Origin: Leucaena leucocephala
Taxonomy: Eukaryota; Streptophyta; Magnoliopsida; Fabales; Fabaceae
Reading direction: 5' to 3'
Assembly (NCBI GenBank): GCA_037074615.1
Contig: CM073560.1
Location: 6,579,501-6,643,500 of the forward strand
DNA length: 64,000 bases
Shown here: piece by piece, positions 47,645 through 60,175 of the stretch
Numbering within the stretch: position 1 is the stretch's first letter
Layout: every line of letters starts with the position of its first letter
Made by a program: the position numbers and the translations under genes
Notes under the pieces: model-generated
The model's database searches: none
The model's input: the letters and a program-made list of their open reading frames with translations, nothing else
Told to the model about the DNA's origin: nothing

Positions 47645-48990
47645 TGTGTGTAAACGGATATTTTAAAAACAATTTTGACTTAAACTTTAATTTAAAAAAA
47701 ATTAAAATAAATACTCATATTTATTTAAAAGAATTTTTGGATCAAGATTTTGGATAAACTATTAAAACTAGCTTCTAGTAGGGCTGTGCATAATGCCCAT
47801 GGCCCGGTATGCCCAGCCCAGCCCACAATAAAATAGTCCTGCCCAGCCCGATAAATATAGGGCAGGGCTGGGCATCGGGCTACAAAATTTAGCCCATGCT
47901 TTTTTTGGGCTGGGCACCGGGCAAGGGGTTGCCCTGCCCTGCCTTGCCCATGAGCACCACTTCTTTTATTTTTTTTACTTTTTTCCCTAAATGCTACACT
48001 TAAAAGGGAGAATATGATAGTTACTGGTGACTAGAAGTTCATTTTAAAAATATGAGTAGTTAAATATGTAAATTGTATCTTTTAATATTTATAACTATAT
48101 TAATTTTTTTAACTTTGCTAATCATCATATAATTACATTATAAATTATAATTATTTATTTTTTTAAGATATTTAATCTTTGTCAATATTAGGGAGATTGA
48201 TACAAAGTTACAATTACAAATTATTTAGACTTCAAGACTTTTTTTTTACATACAATGGATTTCAAAAATTTAATTATTATCTTTTTGTTGCTTTATTCTT
48301 AGTGAATTATGGATATTATTTAAGTCTTAAAGACATATGAATATGGTATTATTTTATAAGTTCATAATTGCAGATTTTTTTCACAACATGAGCATGACAT
48401 CAAAACTTGGGCATGCCCAGCCCGCCCATACCCAGCCCAAAGTAGTTAGGGCTTTTACCGGGCAGGGCCGGGCATCGGGCTGCAAAATGCAGCCCATGCT
48501 TTTTTTGGGCAGGGCACCGGGCATGGGGCCTGCCCTGCCCAGACCTGCCCATGCACACCCCTAGCTTCTAGAACAGTAAAAGAGTTTATGGACTCTAATT
48601 ATTATTTTACCTTTATTTTTTCTTACATCATCTCTCCTCTCTCCTCTCACTTTTCTACCATCTTTCTTGTCTCCTATCTCTCCTCCACCCTCACTCCTCA
48701 CTCATCTCTCCTTTCTCTTCTCTCTTCTTTACCCCCACTCCTCTCTTTTCTCCACTCTTTCTCATCTCTCATCTCTCCTCTCTCATTTCTCCTATTTTTA
48801 ATAAAATCATATTATTTTTGTTAATTTTTTAATTACAAAAGTTCTATTGATAATAAATATCCAAACACTTATTTATTTAGAATCACTTTTTTTCTATAAA
48901 CTCTTTTCCAAAAATTATTTTTTAAAAACTATTCAAAAAAAAAAATTTCATAAATTTTTTTCCAAACTCTTATCTAAACATGCCTTTTAT
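47645..48990. mobile_element. Second copy of the MITE-like element, interrupted by a hAT MITE
   Basis: Sequence on both sides of 47,779-48,563 matches the first copy in the same order: actttaattt...aaaataaa, gataaactattaaaactagctt, then aacagtaaaagagttta. A CT-rich array (about 48,626-48,792) follows, then ccaaactcttatctaaacatgcc near the end. The left end lies just after a short (gt)n run at 47,641-47,652. Confidence 0.65.
47779..48563. mobile_element. hAT-superfamily MITE, 785 bp
   Basis: The terminal inverted repeats begin TAGGGCTGTGCAT on the left and TAGGGGTGTGCAT when the right end is read inward. They are followed by GC-rich cgggc/gcccag subterminal repeats. The flanks GCTTCTAG at 47,771-47,778 and 48,564-48,571 are a perfect 8-bp target duplication, diagnostic of hAT. 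No ORF. Confidence 0.9.
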
Positions 48991-49290
48991 CTATTTATCA
49001 AAATCTACTAAAACATTAACATAAAAAATGTGACTCGCTGAATTTAACCTTTACATCCAATCATATGTATGAAATAATTTATAAATATATAATATAAAAT
49101 CCTCTAGTTTCCATTTTTTATAACTTCATTTTTAAAAATAATTTTTATTATATGAAATAATAATCAATTCTTAACTAGTAACAACTAGTATTTTGAAATT
49201 TTTAATGTTCGTGATCTTTAAAAAAAATTATTATAGAAAATAACAACAAAATCTTAAGTGATAATAACTCCTATTTTAAAAAGTTAGATA
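48991..49290. other. AT-rich spacer, nothing recognised
   Basis: Short AT-rich stretch between the MITE-like element and decayed copia pol, without ORFs or repeats that I could identify. Confidence 0.4.
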
Positions 49291-49294
49291 ATTA

Positions 49295-52000
49295 AAGACG
49301 TTAAAGTCTTATTAGATCAAGAAAAGGTGAGATGAATCTATTCAATGCGCTATCCACTATTTTTGAATGGTTAGACAGGACGAAGAAGTAAAATCTATTC
49401 AAACCGCCTTGTCGCAATGCTTTAGACAATTTGTTATTCCATTGTCTTAAGTCTTGCTTAACGCCATACAAAGATTTATTTAGTTTACAGACCATGTCTC
49501 CCTAGTATGGTTATGTAAGCCTCTTCATTAAGGTCTCCTTGCAATAATGCATTATGAACATCTATATTATATAAATTCTAAAGATTTATGGTAGCCATTT
49601 TGAGAATAGTTCCAACAGTGATCATCTTAATTATAGGGAAAACATTGCATAGTAATCTATGCCTTTTCTTTAGGTATATTATTTAGTTATTAGTTTGGCC
49701 TTATATTTGTCGATTGTTGTATCAGATTTATATTTAATTTTAAAGATCTATTTGCATCCTATCGCTCTTTTCCCTTAGAGGTACTATCTCCCATGTATTA
49801 TTATTCTCAAGCGCCTCAATCTCTTCATTCATAGCATCAACCCATTGTTCATATTTCACAGCCTCTTCATATTCCTAGGTTCAACCACAAAATCCACATT
49901 GACTAAGAAACACATGAGAAGAAGATACATTAGCATAGGACAAGTGATTCTCAAGAGGATATAAGTATTTATTTTTATGCATATTTAAACTATTCATGCC
50001 TTCTAGGTTAAAAATGTAATCCTTAGCCCAAATAGGAGCTTTTCTATTTCTAGTAGTTCTATGAAGACTCTATATTACTGGAGGTAACTCTCTCATGTGA
50101 TTTTCATCTTCAATTTCAGACCCAAGATGATTTTCATTCGGTTGCTCTTGTTCAATTGGCATACTTGGAAGTGTGTTTTGTGCATTCACATTACAGGGGG
50201 ATCTCATCATCAAACAAGAAAATTTGGTTTAAATTTTGACTTGTATCCACTCCCTCTTGGTCAGTGGACATGCTGTCTTTAAAGGCGAATTTGTCCTCCT
50301 TAAAGACAACATGACTACTGACCATGATACATTTAGTGGCCAAATTGAGCAAGAGAAAACCTTTATAACTGGTAGGATAACCAAGGAATGCACATGGGAT
50401 GGATCTTGGTTGCAATTTATCTGTAACAGTGAGATTAGTAGCATAGGCCAAATAAACAAAGGTTCTCAAATTATCATACTTAGGGGGCTTACCATAGACT
50501 TTAGCACAAGGTGTTTGATACTCTAAAATTCTAGAAGGGACTCTATTTACAATGTATGTAGCCATTTTTACAATGTACTTAGGGGAACACAATATTTAAT
50601 AGGGATACCGGATTGTAAAATAAGGCTACGAGATATTTGCATTAAGGTTTTATGCTTCTTCTCAACAATGAATTTTTATTTAGGGGTGTAAGGGCAACTA
50701 CTTTCATATATGATGCCTTTTTCAAGAAAGTGACCTTTCAAATCATGATTCATAAATTCAGCACCATTATCACTATGTACCCTCTTGACAGAGGAAAAAA
50801 ACTGAGTCAAAACATATGCCAAAAATCCTTTCATGTGCATTGCAGTTTTAGATTTGTGTTTCATTAAAAAAATCCAGGTTGCCCTGGAGAAAAATCATCA
50901 ACAATGGTGAGAAAATATTGGTGCCCAAGATGTGTGGAAGTCCCATTAGGTCCCCCACACATCCATGTGCAACAAATCAAATGGTCGACAAGTTTTAATG
51001 CAACTGGGAGAAAAAGGCAATTTAGTTTGCTTTAATCAAATGCAAATATCAAAACGTTTATTCAAAGACATCGTTCAGATTTTACAATTTTCAAATGCTT
51101 CAACATAGAGATGGGAGCATGCCCTAATCGACAATGTAAAAGCCATACATCATTCAAATCATGGGTTCTTTTGTCTTTATTAACTAAGGTCACTATATTA
51201 GTATTATGAATATTTCTAGATTGCAGTATGTAAAGCCCATCAACTAATCTACCAGTCGCTATCATCTTGCCAGCCTGAAAGCCCTACATCATACAATATT
51301 CAGGAAAAAATGCAACAACATAATGATTCTCTCTAGTTAACACTAGAGACAGAAATCAAATTGAATTGCAACTGTGGGCTATATAAGACATCATGCAACT
51401 GAAACTCATTAAAAAATTTAACACTCCCTATATGAGTAACATGTACTCGATCCCCATTGGGGACTTTAATAGTCCTAATGGGTCCTATGTATAGAGTGGG
51501 ATTATGCAGAAGTTCTAATGTCCCTACTAAGTGCGTGGTGGCACTAAAATCAATGACCTAATTAGTGTGTGAGTGTGTAGAGATGGGGACTTTAGCCAAA
51601 CCTGTACCAGTTAAGGTGTAAATAGCTCCTGATGTATCTGAGTCTTTCTTGAGAAACTCAATCAGCCTTTCATATTGTTCTTCAATAAATGTCAGAGAGA
51701 CTGTGTTAATAGAGTGATCTACTCCATTATCCTCACGTGTTTTGTCTGGTGTAGAGTGGCTTGTCTTGGTTTCTCGGGAAACTTTGTTCTTGTTGCCTTT
51801 GAATTCTGGTGGAAAACCAACTATGTGCCAACAGCTAGCTATCTTTCGTGTACCCCTTCATGTTGTAATGGGTGCACTTAGGGGGAGGTCCTCCTCTCCC
51901 CTACCTCTGCCACGCCCCCGACATCTAATGGACAGTGCTACATCCTCCATGGGATCATTGTGGCCAGAACTGGGAATTGCCTTTTGGGGTTCATCTTCAG
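49295..52000 (-). mobile_element. Decayed copia gag-pol, LTRs not found
   Basis: In order on the minus strand: a protease-like stretch near 51,330-51,560 (IDFSATTHL where DSG is expected, then VLYSPQLQFNLISV); GAG-pre-integrase at 51,062-51,265 (DVWLLHCRLGHAPISML); integrase at 50,676-50,864 (RVHSDNGAEFMNHDL); and integrase C-terminal part at 50,191-50,592 (MATYIVNRVPSRIL, IPCAFLGYPTSYKGF). RT is at 49,301-49,560 (ALLQGDLNEEAYI, VCKLNKSLYGVKQDLRQW). Frames shift repeatedly, the catalytic protease motif is lost, and the element ends within RT at about 49,295. Confidence 0.85.
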
Positions 52001-52194
52001 AAATCATAGCAAATGCTTGAAAGAATATTAGGATTTGACTTGGAAGGGGCTCCTAAAGACTATTGACTTGTAGAAAATGGTACCATTAAAAGCTAATAGT
52101 CCTGAAGACTTAATGACTTATAAAGAATGATACTAGTAAGAAGTAATAGTCTTAAAGACTAATGATTTGTAGAGAATCCTACTACTAAAAACTA

Positions 52195-53230
52195 AGGCCC
52201 TATTTAGTACGCATACTTGAGTTTTGTTAGATTGAGAATATGATTGAGATGGGGATTATGACTGAGATTGAGAATGAGAATAAAACTTTAATATTATTTG
52301 GTACGAAGTAATATTTGGAGAGAATAATTTCATTAAATTTATTGTATAATTAGGCATAAAATATGAAAAGACAAAAATATCCTTAAAGTGTTTTAGTTCT
52401 CATTCTCCCTCATTTCCCCCGATCTCTACCATCGTCTACCACTCTTCCTGTTGCTCCACCATGGACTAGTCGTCGTCCCCACCCTCCTCTACCTCCCCTT
52501 TGATTTTTTGTTATTCCAACATGTGTCACCGCCTCTCTCCTTCAACTCCTTGTGTCGCCATCGCTGTCACGCCTCTTTCTCTCAGTTGATTTCTTCTTTT
52601 GTCTACCGTTGATTTCTTCTATCAATCATATTATTGTTCCCTCTTTGCTAGATTTGTGATTTTGGTTCTAGAATCCACTTTTGTATGGTGTGTTACATAC
52701 CAGATGTAGTGCCCGTTTGAAGTTTCATTGATTTGGGGTTTAGACAATCTGAGGTAACTGGATATGATAGCAGAAGGAAGGGAGAGAGAAGAAGAGAGAG
52801 GGAGATGAAGATGTGCTTTCACTTGAGGGCTTCCTTGGTTCATGTCCTCTAACTAAGTCGTTAATAATTCTTGGTTTTTAAAGATTTGGGTAAGAAAGCC
52901 TTGTTTTGGACTAAGGATTGTGTGGGATGTTCCTTAATCCTTATACAAGCTTAATGAAGATTTGATCACTTCTACAAGGTCGTCTTATGATTATCAATGG
53001 GTATACCGTGAGTGTTGTTAAGGAAATGAAAAATGCAATTGATTATAAATAGGGATAGTTTTGTCCCAAAATTTTCCAATAGTTTTGTCAATACCACGGG
53101 GTGGGTTTAAGCAATCCCACCTATATATTCCCCAATCCCTAGTTCTCCATATTCCCTTCTACCAAACATCATAAAATGGGCCATACTAATACCAAGCCCA
53201 ATACCAACCCCTCCAATGCATGCCTAAATT
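52195..53230. other. Possible transposon remnant, unassigned
   Basis: The ends ctatttagtacgcat (left) and atgcatgcctaaatta (right) are weakly inverted, and the left part resembles the gccctgtttggta class of MITE ends. No coding sequence or certain target duplication was found, so this is only a suggestion. Confidence 0.25.
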
Positions 53231-56200
53231 AAAAAAGGCAGCAATGTTTGGTGATACATATTAAAATAATAATATTTTGGCATGATTATTAAAATTATGA
53301 GCAAATGTTACAATATAACTAGAAGCCATATAAAAGGGATTATGATGCTCAAGGAAATAAGTTGAAAATTGTCCAAAGTTATTGTAAATTAAAGGAATAA
53401 ATATACCTAGGAGGCTACATGATGTTTAATTTTTAAATTTATTATGATTAATTTGTGCAAATTATTATAAGCATTTGATATAGTGATATTGATAAGTGTT
53501 TGCAAGTAATATGAAATCAAATAGAACAAAAGTAATTATTGGTCATCTTAAAATTTTGACAATTTATTTCGTATTTAATTATAGCTTGTGAATATTATTT
53601 GTATAAATTTGATATATTAATTATGATATAAATTGGAATTGGAAATAAATTTTATGTGACATTTATGAAAAAAAATATGTATGATGTGTGATGAATCCTT
53701 ATTTTATCATATTATTTCTTATCTATTTCAAGGAATTTATCATGTCAACATTCTGAGAGTTATCCTAGAAACATGTAATGTAATGCATTGAGAACAGTTG
53801 AAGTCTTCAGTGAGGCTCTATGAACAAGAATGAAGAGAGATAACCATGTTAGAAGGATCATCAGCCTTAAATTCCTAAATTGAGTGAATACCTCTTACAC
53901 TAGTTTCTCTTCAAAACTTGTATTAGTTCTTTTTTTTATCTGCTGTCTAACTCATGTGCAACTCTTTAAAATGATTGAGGCCATCATATTCTAACCCCTT
54001 TTTATCCTAAACATAAGCCCATTATGTATTATATATGTACTCATCTCCTTTGAGCCCATCACTTTTATTTTTCTATCCTTTTTATAGAAAGTCATATATG
54101 CATGAACATCTTTTCGAAATAAAATTTTTATTCGTATTAGAAAATCATTATTATTGTGATGTTATGCTACATCTTTTACATACAATGTGCCAAATAAAAA
54201 AAAAGAAAAGAAAATACATGTTGAACGAAAACAAAAACAAAAAAAGACAGTGCAAGAAAAATATAAGAAAAAAAGAGAAAGTGAAGAAAAAGTAAAGAAA
54301 AGAAAAAAAATAATAAAAAACAAGAGAAAGGAATAATGCACCATTATCATCTCTTATTAGCACAATTATCACCTCTATATCTCTTATAACATGAATTCAT
54401 ACTATCTATTCATTATTACATGCATATACTACTTTCTATTCTTCATATTCCATTCCACATGGTCTATTTCCAATATTACAAGCTTATAAAGTCCTCTTGA
54501 TTAAAGAATGCACATGTAACTGATGGCAGAGACTTAGAACTATTATAAGCCTATGTTAAGGGGCTAATTTAGGTAGGTTTGAGTGAAAGAACCTCAATAA
54601 AAGGTGACATGAGTGAAATATATATATCCCTTAGTGTACTCTCTTCTATCATGTTCCTCTATCTTAACTGTGTTCATGGAGATTGATCATATTGCATTTG
54701 TTATTCTGTGACTATAGCTGACTTGAAGGATTTTATTAATTAATTATCACTTTCGTGCTCGAACTTGTTTGATTCCTCTACTTATTTTCTGTTGTTTATC
54801 AGGATGCTTCATAAAGCTTTACCTAGGAGTGCAAAGGTTTAAGTATGGGGGAATTTGGTGAATCCCTATTTTATCATATTATTTTCTATCAATTTGAGGA
54901 AATTTATCATGTTTAATAGGTATTATTGTAATAGCTGTGACTATTTTATGCTTTAATTGATTATATAAATTAAATGATTAAAAATGTCATTTTCTTGTGT
55001 TTCTATTGATTTTATTATTTCTCTTGATTAAATTGATTTGCATGAAGGTATTTTACTTTTATGTATTTCAGAAAATTGGAAAAAATAAATAAATGATTAT
55101 TAGGACCCATATCAACTATTACACAATTATATTATATAAGGAAAGTTAATTGAGAATTGCCAAATTGAAAGAGGAAATTATAATATCTAATTAGAGAAAA
55201 TCAAAATACCTCCAATAAAATTATATCACATTAATATTATATTTTATTATATTCATTCATTCATTTAATATAATATTATATTATATTAGTATTATGTTAT
55301 ATCATATTAATTTAATATCATTTGAATTAATTTAAAGATAATCATCAATATCTAACATTTAAATTTAATCAAAGGATAATAGATAAATGTGTTATCTTTT
55401 CCTATTTTCTTATTAATTTTTTTATCTCTTTTATCCTATTACTTTTTATTTGAATTGTTTATAGGATATTTGAGTTAAAAAAGATTATCTCTGGAGATAT
55501 TGGAAAAGAAGACAATTTGGAAGAATACTGAAGATAAATGGAGATTATCATTATCTTTTGAAGAGCTAATTAGTAAAGAAACCCACATCAACAAGACTCA
55601 CTCTCAAAAGCTATAAAAAGGACTCCAAGACTTCTCCATTCAACACACCAATCACCACCATCACAATCATCTTCTTCATGTTATCCATAATTCTATCCAT
55701 TTATTTCTAAGTTCTTGAGGAGAGATATAGTGGCTTGATAAGTTCCTGTGCTTTAGAGTTATGAGTTGAACAATTTTATGTTTTGATATTTTCCTTTATA
55801 CAAATTTGTGATTTCTTAGATTTAGGTTTTGAGATTTGTATATGTTGAACCTAAGGTTTCGATTGAGATACCTTTATGATCAAACCCTTGTGATTTATTA
55901 TTTCAATTTATGATGTGATATTCTTTATTTAATATCTTTGGTTTCCTCTTATAATTATTTATGTTGGATTCACATGTTTAGTTATAAGGTTTTCGGTTAA
56001 ATATCCATGTTAGAGGAATAAATCATTTATTGTGTAATTTATCACATGCTAACTTGCTAAGTAGATCTTCACTCGTCATTCTTGATACAATTGTATGCTA
56101 GATCTAGGTATAATTATGGAATTTTTTATTATGACCTTAGCGGTTGTCTACGATTCTGCATGACAGGGACTTAGCATATATAATTGTTATAACTCCAATA

Positions 56201-57141
56201 TATTATTGAACGATGATAGCCACTAGGGGTGGTCACGGGATGGGTCGGGACCGGGACAACCCTGTCCCGTGTCCCGTCCTAAGGATAGACACGGGACGCA
56301 TTTTGCATCCCGTGTCCTGTCCCTTCCCGAGCTTATCCCGGTCCTGATTGGGATCGGGATGAGTTCGAGATGAGACGAGAATTCCTGACCTCCTAATTTA
56401 TTTAAAAAAAATAGTAGACAAATTGATAGTCATTTAATCACTCAATAATCCACAACTACAAGCTATAAACTACAAGCAACTAACAGCTGTATCCATAAAA
56501 GAATCAAGAAACAATAGGAAAAGAAAGAGAAGGGCAAAATAGAAACTCAATGTCTAATTTATCATGGGTTTTCAATTCAAAACATCCTGAACAACCAACT
56601 GATTAAGCATTCCAAACATTGAACATGAGAGAAGGCTACTTCTATGGAATTGACTCAGTTTGCATTAGAAGCAATACATGAAAATCATGGTTGATAGAGT
56701 ACACAATAAGGCAAAAAATGAGAACTGTCAGGACAGCTATATTGCAACCTCGAGCAATATGACATGGCAAACCTATGTAATCTACCAACCTCTGCGGGTG
56801 CAGAACACATATTAGGGATAACTTATGAGCAGTAAGGAGCTATTCAAGAATCACCCCATGGATTCTGCAGTACATTTTTTAGGGATAATAATCTCTCTCT
56901 CCCTCTCTATCAATGTGTTCTTGCATGTCTCAGAACAAATAAACTCATCAACTCAAAACAGAAGAAATAAAGAGAAATTGTACTTCCTAAGGTGTGTGAT
57001 GAAAAGAAAAACTATTGATTTCATGATTCCACGAGAGAAAACAAACAAACATCACAAAATCCTTCATTACACACAAAAACATATGTATATGTATACACAT
57101 GTACAAGTCCTTTGTTGTATCAGAGAGCTTTAGAAACTTAC

Positions 57142-57286
57142 TTCTGTTAGCTGGTGGTGGAGGTTTAGTGATTTCTTCAAGTCCTCCTGCTCGCATGGTG
57201 CTCATAACTGAGTCATTATTTGGGTATGAAAGCTGATGATGGCTCATCATCTGAATATTTGAAGATGGTGCATTTCGAATATCCTC
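57142..57286 (-). pseudogene. Captured host exon, identity uncertain
   Basis: A 145-bp open block sits between a ttcag acceptor-like site and a gtaagt donor-like site. It reads EDIRNAPSSNIQMMSHHQLS, then DSVMSTMRAGGLEEITKP and a Pro run. It is polar and low in hydrophobic residues, as in the linker between domains of a regulatory protein. It lies downstream of the EDR1-like block on the same strand, so it may come from the same kinase gene. I cannot confirm this from sequence alone. Confidence 0.5.
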
Positions 57287-57904
57287 CTGAATTCAATCCC
57301 ATAACTATAATTAACCACAGTTCTTTACTCATCCTATATACATGCATATATATATTATTTAGCAAAGAAAAAAACCTCATTTTGGTTCATTCTCAAGAGT
57401 AATAACCTACCATCCATTGGATCTGACATTATCTCACTTTAATTTATTACATTGATGATTTTGTTCCTATTTAATATACTAATCTGAGAACAAGATATGA
57501 AAAGGCAGGGTGGGGAGGGTTTGGAGTCACAAATTGAAATTTTTTCTATAATTCATTGCTTAACAACTGAAGCTGAGTCCACAGACCAAAAAAAAAGACA
57601 AAGGAAGAAAGAAAGGAAATGGAAGAAGATATAATTGACAGGTATGAATGTGTTCATGGCTCATGCATCACAAATATGTCTGTTGTGTCCAAGCTCCCAC
57701 AATAAATGCCAATGACAGGAACAGAAATGGCATCTCATTAATAAAAAATTGCTAAAAAGAAGGGATGCACAAGGTAATGTCTAAATCGCTAATATACATC
57801 ATCAATATAGAAAAGTTTTTATATAAGTTGTTCATATGTCATGTAATTACTAGCAAACTGCTAAAGGAAAACTTCACATCAAATTTTGAGAGCAAATTCG
57901 TCAC

Positions 57905-58013
57905 CTTGAAAAGAATTGCTCGATGCCTACAAAGTCCAGAAGATATGATGCCGATAGGAAGCATAACACACTTGTGAAAATTCCTCAATCTCTTACTAAC
58001 CAACTTCCAGTGC
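57905..58013 (-). pseudogene. Captured exon of an EDR1-type Raf-like kinase gene
   Basis: Bounded by a catag acceptor-like site and a gtgacg donor. The block reads HWKLVSKRLRNFHKCVMLPI, then GIISSGLCRHRAILFK. This matches the EDR1 domain of plant Raf-like MAPKK kinases, whose conserved core is of the form LP.G....GL.RHRALLFK, with the exon ending at Lys as expected before VLAD. The kinase domain itself is not present in the element. Host proteins of this family regulate defence, senescence and stress signalling; this fragment is not expected to do so. Confidence 0.75.
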
Positions 58014-58739
58014 CTATGGAGACCGCCTTGTTCTGCCAGAAAAGTACCCCCTCATATATACATATTAACCCAAAAAGAGTCAAAACCTAAAGAATCTAAC
58101 AAATTGAGGAATTTGAGGGAGTGAGGGCCGCTGGCCGACTGGGGGAGGAGGAGAGAGTGAGAGCCGCTAGTTGCCTGGTGTGTTAGGTTTGCTCGCTCGT
58201 CGAGGAAGTCTGCTGGGAAAGTGAGGTGAGAGATATTCAACTTTTATTAAAAAATATATATATCCTCGGGACGGGACGGGACTCCCGAGGATCAGCCCAA
58301 GTCTCGTCCTGTCCTGAACATTCCTTCTGTCCTGACCCGATGATTTCCCATCCATATCTTTATCGGGACAGGACAGACCCGTCCTGAAACCACCAAAACC
58401 GGGTCGGGACACCCAGGACAGGACGAATTTGATCACCCCTAATAGCCACGCATCAATCATTGGGAGCCCTCGTCTTATTGGTGATATCCTCCTATACTAT
58501 GGCTTTTATTTTATTATATTTTTATTATTCTCCTTTTATTTTCTAAAAATTATTAATCAAGTTATCTTCTACTACTACTATTTCTTACACTTAGTCTAAT
58601 CTAAAGTTAAGTTTTGCATTGACTTCACGTAAAGAATATGACTTAGGTTGACATCTATACTACATAGAGATTAATTTAGTAATTAATTTGAGCGTTAATG
58701 ACAAGCGACATCAAATTTTGTAGAATTAAATTTTTATGT

Positions 58740-59330
58740 GACAGTTGTAAGAAAAAGATAAGTATTATAATGTTAATAGATATGTTATATATTTGCCTTT
58801 ACATTCCCTTCATATGTTCTTTGTTTTACTATAACCTTTAAACTTCATAAAACATTATAGCGTGATGTTTATGTAGTTAGATTTTAATCTTTATGGATAT
58901 CTTAAAATTTCTATTTAAATTTATAAATTATATAGTAAATATAGCAGTTCCTGAAAACTATATGGTAATTTGTGAACAAAATATATTTCCTAAAGAACTA
59001 ATAACAAAAGGAAAGATGATATAGTTCCTGAAGAACTAATAGCAAAATTGATATAGTTCTTGAAGAACTAATATAGTTTTATTTTGTGGGTGAAAAATGA
59101 ATTGATAATGAAAATTATAACCTATAAATAAATCAAGTTTTTGGTTCGTCAAAGGGTTTTAAGGTGATAACCCAATTGGATTAAAAACCATTATTGTAGG
59201 TGAACTCAAACACTTGGGTTTCTAAGTTAAATATATGTTATAAACCTACTATATGTGGCTCACTGTGTTTGAAGTATAGGGATAAGGAAGGTAAGTTTAT
59301 ATGACTCATACTTGAGGGGGAGATTATTGA
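58740..59330 (+). repeat. Repeats of agttcctgaagaact type
   Basis: Three units of the imperfect palindrome agttc(c/t)tgaagaactaata lie at about 59,017-59,070, with a related atttcctaaagaactaata at about 58,983. Similar tandem motifs are common in copia LTRs or leaders. At about 59,317 a gagggggagattatt tract followed by tgaaatacaag looks like a polypurine tract and LTR start. Element type not proven. Confidence 0.45.
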
Positions 59331-59640
59331 AATACAAGTGTGAGTTATGGAGTTTCACTCTTATACTTTCTGACAAAGCCCAATTAATCTCCCAAATAGA
59401 TGCCATATTAAGATTCTAAATCAATCATATTAAGATTCCAGTCACGGAGCTTGGGGAGGCATCCTAGTTCTTAGGTACCTAGATTTACGCTTGAGGATAA
59501 TTGACAGTTCAACATACCCAACATTAGTATAGTTTAGGAGGAAGGGAGACTTTGCCCTGCCCTTGGATTGTAGGTGAATCTAACCCCCTTCCATAAATTT
59601 TTGTGCAAAAAAAAATGAAAAGAAATGAAAAAGTTCACTA
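59331..59640. other. Possible LTR start and a poly(A)-ended retroposon-like piece
   Basis: The sequence after the purine tract (tgaaatacaagtgtgag) resembles a copia LTR start. A separate piece ends at ttttgtgcaaaaaaaaa near 59,615, suggesting a retroposon tail. No Pol III boxes or target duplication were recognised. Confidence 0.3.
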
Positions 59641-60175
59641 CATGTTAAGAAACATATTACAGTAAACCATAAGTTTATTGATCCGTATAGATTTATTATT
59701 GGCGCGACTTGTTTGATCATCCGCGTCACATATATAAGGCAAAATATTATGAAGAATATGCAGATATTCTTAAAGAACCATAAGATTATTTATAAATGGT
59801 ACATGTAACACAAGGATTCTTATGTGCGGCTTGTTCTAAAAAAGAATTAAATATGAGAACATCACTAGCTATGATTGAGATCAAATCCGTCTAAATTTGT
59901 AATATATCAAAGATACATATGGGGCTCATTTAGACACCATGTGGACCAAACTAGTACTTTATGAATGAAAGATAAATCTATAAATTGGTCACATGTTTGT
60001 TTGTTATCAATTTACAACTTGAAGTTTGCAAACTTGTTCAAATAATTACATATAAAGCCTCTCATACTAGCAAGTTATCTGAAAGTGAGTTAATAAAACT
60101 GCAATCAGAAATAGAGTCTCTCACAACTCAATTCGATGATCTAAAGAACCTTGCTCCATCTTCTTATTGATAAAA

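Larger units (their letters stand above)
56224..58441 (-). mobile_element. Non-autonomous hAT element carrying captured host exons (Pack-type), 2.2 kb
   Basis: The ends TAGGGGTGGTCA (left) and TAGGGGTGATCA (right, read inward) match at 11 of 12 bases and are flanked by perfect 8-bp duplications ATAGCCAC (56,216-56,223; 58,442-58,449). The related LTR at 6,969-6,976 has a single ATAGCCAC, the empty site. GC-rich cgggac/gtcccg subterminal repeats lie inside both ends. No hAT transposase is encoded. The interior contains two exon-like blocks on the minus strand (57,905-58,013 and 57,142-57,286) with splice-site-like borders. Confidence 0.9.
53687..58720 (+). mobile_element. Gypsy element 3' region and LTR (Tat/Athila-like), split by a hAT insertion
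   Basis: A tract tatgggggaatt at about 54,845 immediately precedes TGGTGAATCCCTATTTTATC (54,857), the layout of a polypurine tract and 3' LTR start. The first 60 bases of the LTR recur at 53,687 (tgatgaatccttattttatc), probably the remnant of the 5' LTR. The LTR carries a TATA-like ctataaaaagg near 55,612 and continues to about 58,720. It is interrupted by the hAT element at 56,224-58,441. Before the LTR lies a purine-rich non-coding tract (54,190-54,340), common before the 3' LTR in this group. No pol is present. Lineage inferred from layout only. Confidence 0.55.

Noticed and set aside
52195..53230. MITE with gccctatttagta ends
   Set aside because: The inverted similarity is too weak and no target duplication could be shown; kept only as a low-confidence note.
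54151..54372. Phe-rich frame in the purine-rich tract
   Set aside because: Low-complexity A/G-rich DNA read on the opposite strand; not a membrane protein.
58167..58460. 97-codon frame on the minus strand
   Set aside because: Translation of the GC-rich hAT subterminal repeats across the element end.
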